Positions 36,097 to 37,066 of a stretch of DNA of 37,066 bases are shown here, in pieces (within the stretch, counting starts at the first letter, position 1; every line of letters begins with the position of its first letter). Location of the stretch: assembly GCA_036939755.1 (NCBI GenBank), contig JALLAZ010000013.1, positions 1 to 37,066 of the forward strand, in the 5' to 3' direction. Under the pieces are notes generated by a model. It did not search any database. It saw nothing but the letters and a program-made list of their open reading frames with translations, and was not told the origin of the DNA. Source of the DNA: Stephanodiscus triporus. Taxonomy: Eukaryota > Bacillariophyta > Thalassiosirophyceae > Thalassiosirales > Thalassiosiraceae. The translations under genes were made by a program, and so were the position numbers.

Positions 36097-37066
36097 ATGA
36101 AGATTGTTCGTGCGGTGGAATCAGCCATGACCACGGAGAATCTCCCTCTCAACGTGGCTTCTACAAGGTTCAGAGTTAACCCTTCATGTGTTGTCAGTTG
36201 GTGGAAGAAGGCAGTTGCCCTTTCCGATTCCTCTGTGGAGAATCACCTCATTCTCCACAAAGGCCCTACAAGCATTGTTTCTGATCTCAAGGAGGAACTC
36301 ATTGAGTTCGTTGAGCATTGGAGGGCAAAGGGATTCCCCGTCACGAGAATGTGTCTTCTGAGGAAAGTTGGAAAAATGAAGCCAGAGTTCCTACAGAAGA
36401 GTGACGTGGCGCGCATGATGGCGATTTCTTGCTTTCTCGCGCCCAATCACCTAACCCACCGTGTAGCAACCCACAAGGCTCAGCGCTCTCCTGGCGAGGT
36501 GAGCGCTAAGGCCCTCGCTCTACTTGAGGTCCAAGTCCCTCGCGCAAATGATCCCTCGCGTCATCGAGACTATGTGATGTACATGGATCAAACTCCAGTT
36601 TTTCACTCAATGGAAGGTGATAAAACCATTGACGCTGTCAGCGCAAAGACCATCAATTTGCTCACGGCGGTGAATGACGGTCGATGCGTCACTGTCGTCG
36701 TGACCGTCACGGCGTTGGGACAGCGTGTTCAGTTGATGATTGTGTTTAAGGGTGAGTTATTGTTTTTGAGCAAAATGCAAACAGAAATACTCACTACTTT
36801 TCCGCCTCCATCGTTCGTCCGATTATTTACAGCAAAAGGGGGGGGGGATGATCGAGCGTCGCGAACTCCCCACCTACCCCGCGGGAGAAGTTTAAAAATG
36901 TCAGGCAAGGCATGGTTTTCAGAAGACATCATGCTTGAGTGGGTAAGCAACGTACTTGCTCCATACGTCGCGACACCCCCCCCAGGAATTGTGCCCCTCC
37001 TGTACCTCGACTCCTTCCGAGTGCACATGATGGGGTCCGTCATCTTGGCGATCCAAGCACTCGGCA
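36097..37066 (+). mobile_element. DDE-superfamily transposase (pogo/CENP-B-like), 3' end outside the window
   Basis: The frame opens at 36097 and has no stop to the window end, so at least 323 codons are present and the gene is truncated by the window. The N-terminus (STRFRVNPSCVVSWWKKA) is a helix-turn-helix typical of pogo/Tc1-related transposases. The first catalytic Asp is in DYVMYMDQTPVF and the second in VPLLYLDSFRVHMM; the third acidic residue should lie just beyond the edge. Intervening landmarks include QLMIVFKG and FSEDIMLEWVSNVLAPYVATPP. A perfect GT-AG pair at 36752-36832 (81 nt, no stop, divisible by three) lies in the frame and may be an intron, which would remove a segment that looks unlike the family. 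A run of ten G follows at 36838. No frameshift is visible, so the copy may be young. Confidence 0.82.

Noticed and set aside
1..37066. CRISPR arrays, phage or bacterial defence islands
   Set aside because: No spaced identical repeats of CRISPR type; spliceosomal introns and eukaryotic families show nuclear DNA.
1..37066. tRNA and rRNA genes
   Set aside because: No cloverleaf-compatible A/B-box sequence or rRNA-like conserved stretch was recognised on either strand by eye.

Overview
This is nuclear DNA from a stramenopile alga, most likely a centric diatom close to Thalassiosira or Skeletonema. The pointers are: pre-sequences of diatom plastid type with a Phe after the signal-peptide Ala (SMA-FAP, STA-FVP, ALS-FVP); a four-repeat iota-class carbonic anhydrase (LCIP63 type); MYND/RING/Sel1 and CSHEGC zinc-finger families that are expanded in centric diatoms; compact genes with introns of about 64-215 nt; and CFAP20, a cilium protein expected where flagellate sperm survive. 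No rRNA, tRNA, CRISPR array or bacterial operon was seen.

Layout. 224-1861 (+): a membrane CDP-alcohol phosphotransferase domain fused to a phosphocholine/phosphoethanolamine cytidylyltransferase. 2262-3688 (-): translation factor eIF3i, three exons. 3981-5841 (+): DEG/HtrA protease, plastid-type leader. 6252-8061 (-): two-pore K+ channel with two EF-hands. 8240-12020 (+): DExH helicase. 12485-13270 (-): MYND/RING-like/Sel1 protein with an eroded tail. 13500-16451 (+): CtIP/Sae2 homologue. 16549-20727 (+): a 1392-residue GAF-PDE-voltage-sensor-class III cyclase fusion. 20958-21798 (-): CFAP20. 22441-24943 (-): iota carbonic anhydrase, seven exons. 25998-27119 (+): a zinc-finger repeat gene in decay. 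27849-28745 (-): unrecognised secretory or plastid protein. 29122-31518 (+): organellar EF-G. 31701-33377 (-): divergent protein kinase with six exons. 33378-36096: gene-poor, hairpin-rich accessory DNA. 36097 to the window end (+): DDE transposase, cut by the window edge.

Most neighbours are head-to-head or tail-to-tail with short gaps, so several promoters must be bidirectional. The most striking content is two fusions in which one enzyme looks intact and its partner has lost catalytic residues: a pseudo-phosphotransferase joined to a cytidylyltransferase, and a phosphodiesterase joined to a voltage sensor and a pseudo-cyclase. The cyclic-nucleotide gene lies about 1.7 kb from the 3' end of a putative CO2-concentrating gene whose promoter carries three TGACGT/ACGTCA cores, the sequence known in diatoms as the CO2/cAMP-responsive element. 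A functional link between them is inference only. All multi-exon models were built by hand from splice sites, reading frame and remembered family conservation; no database search was possible.
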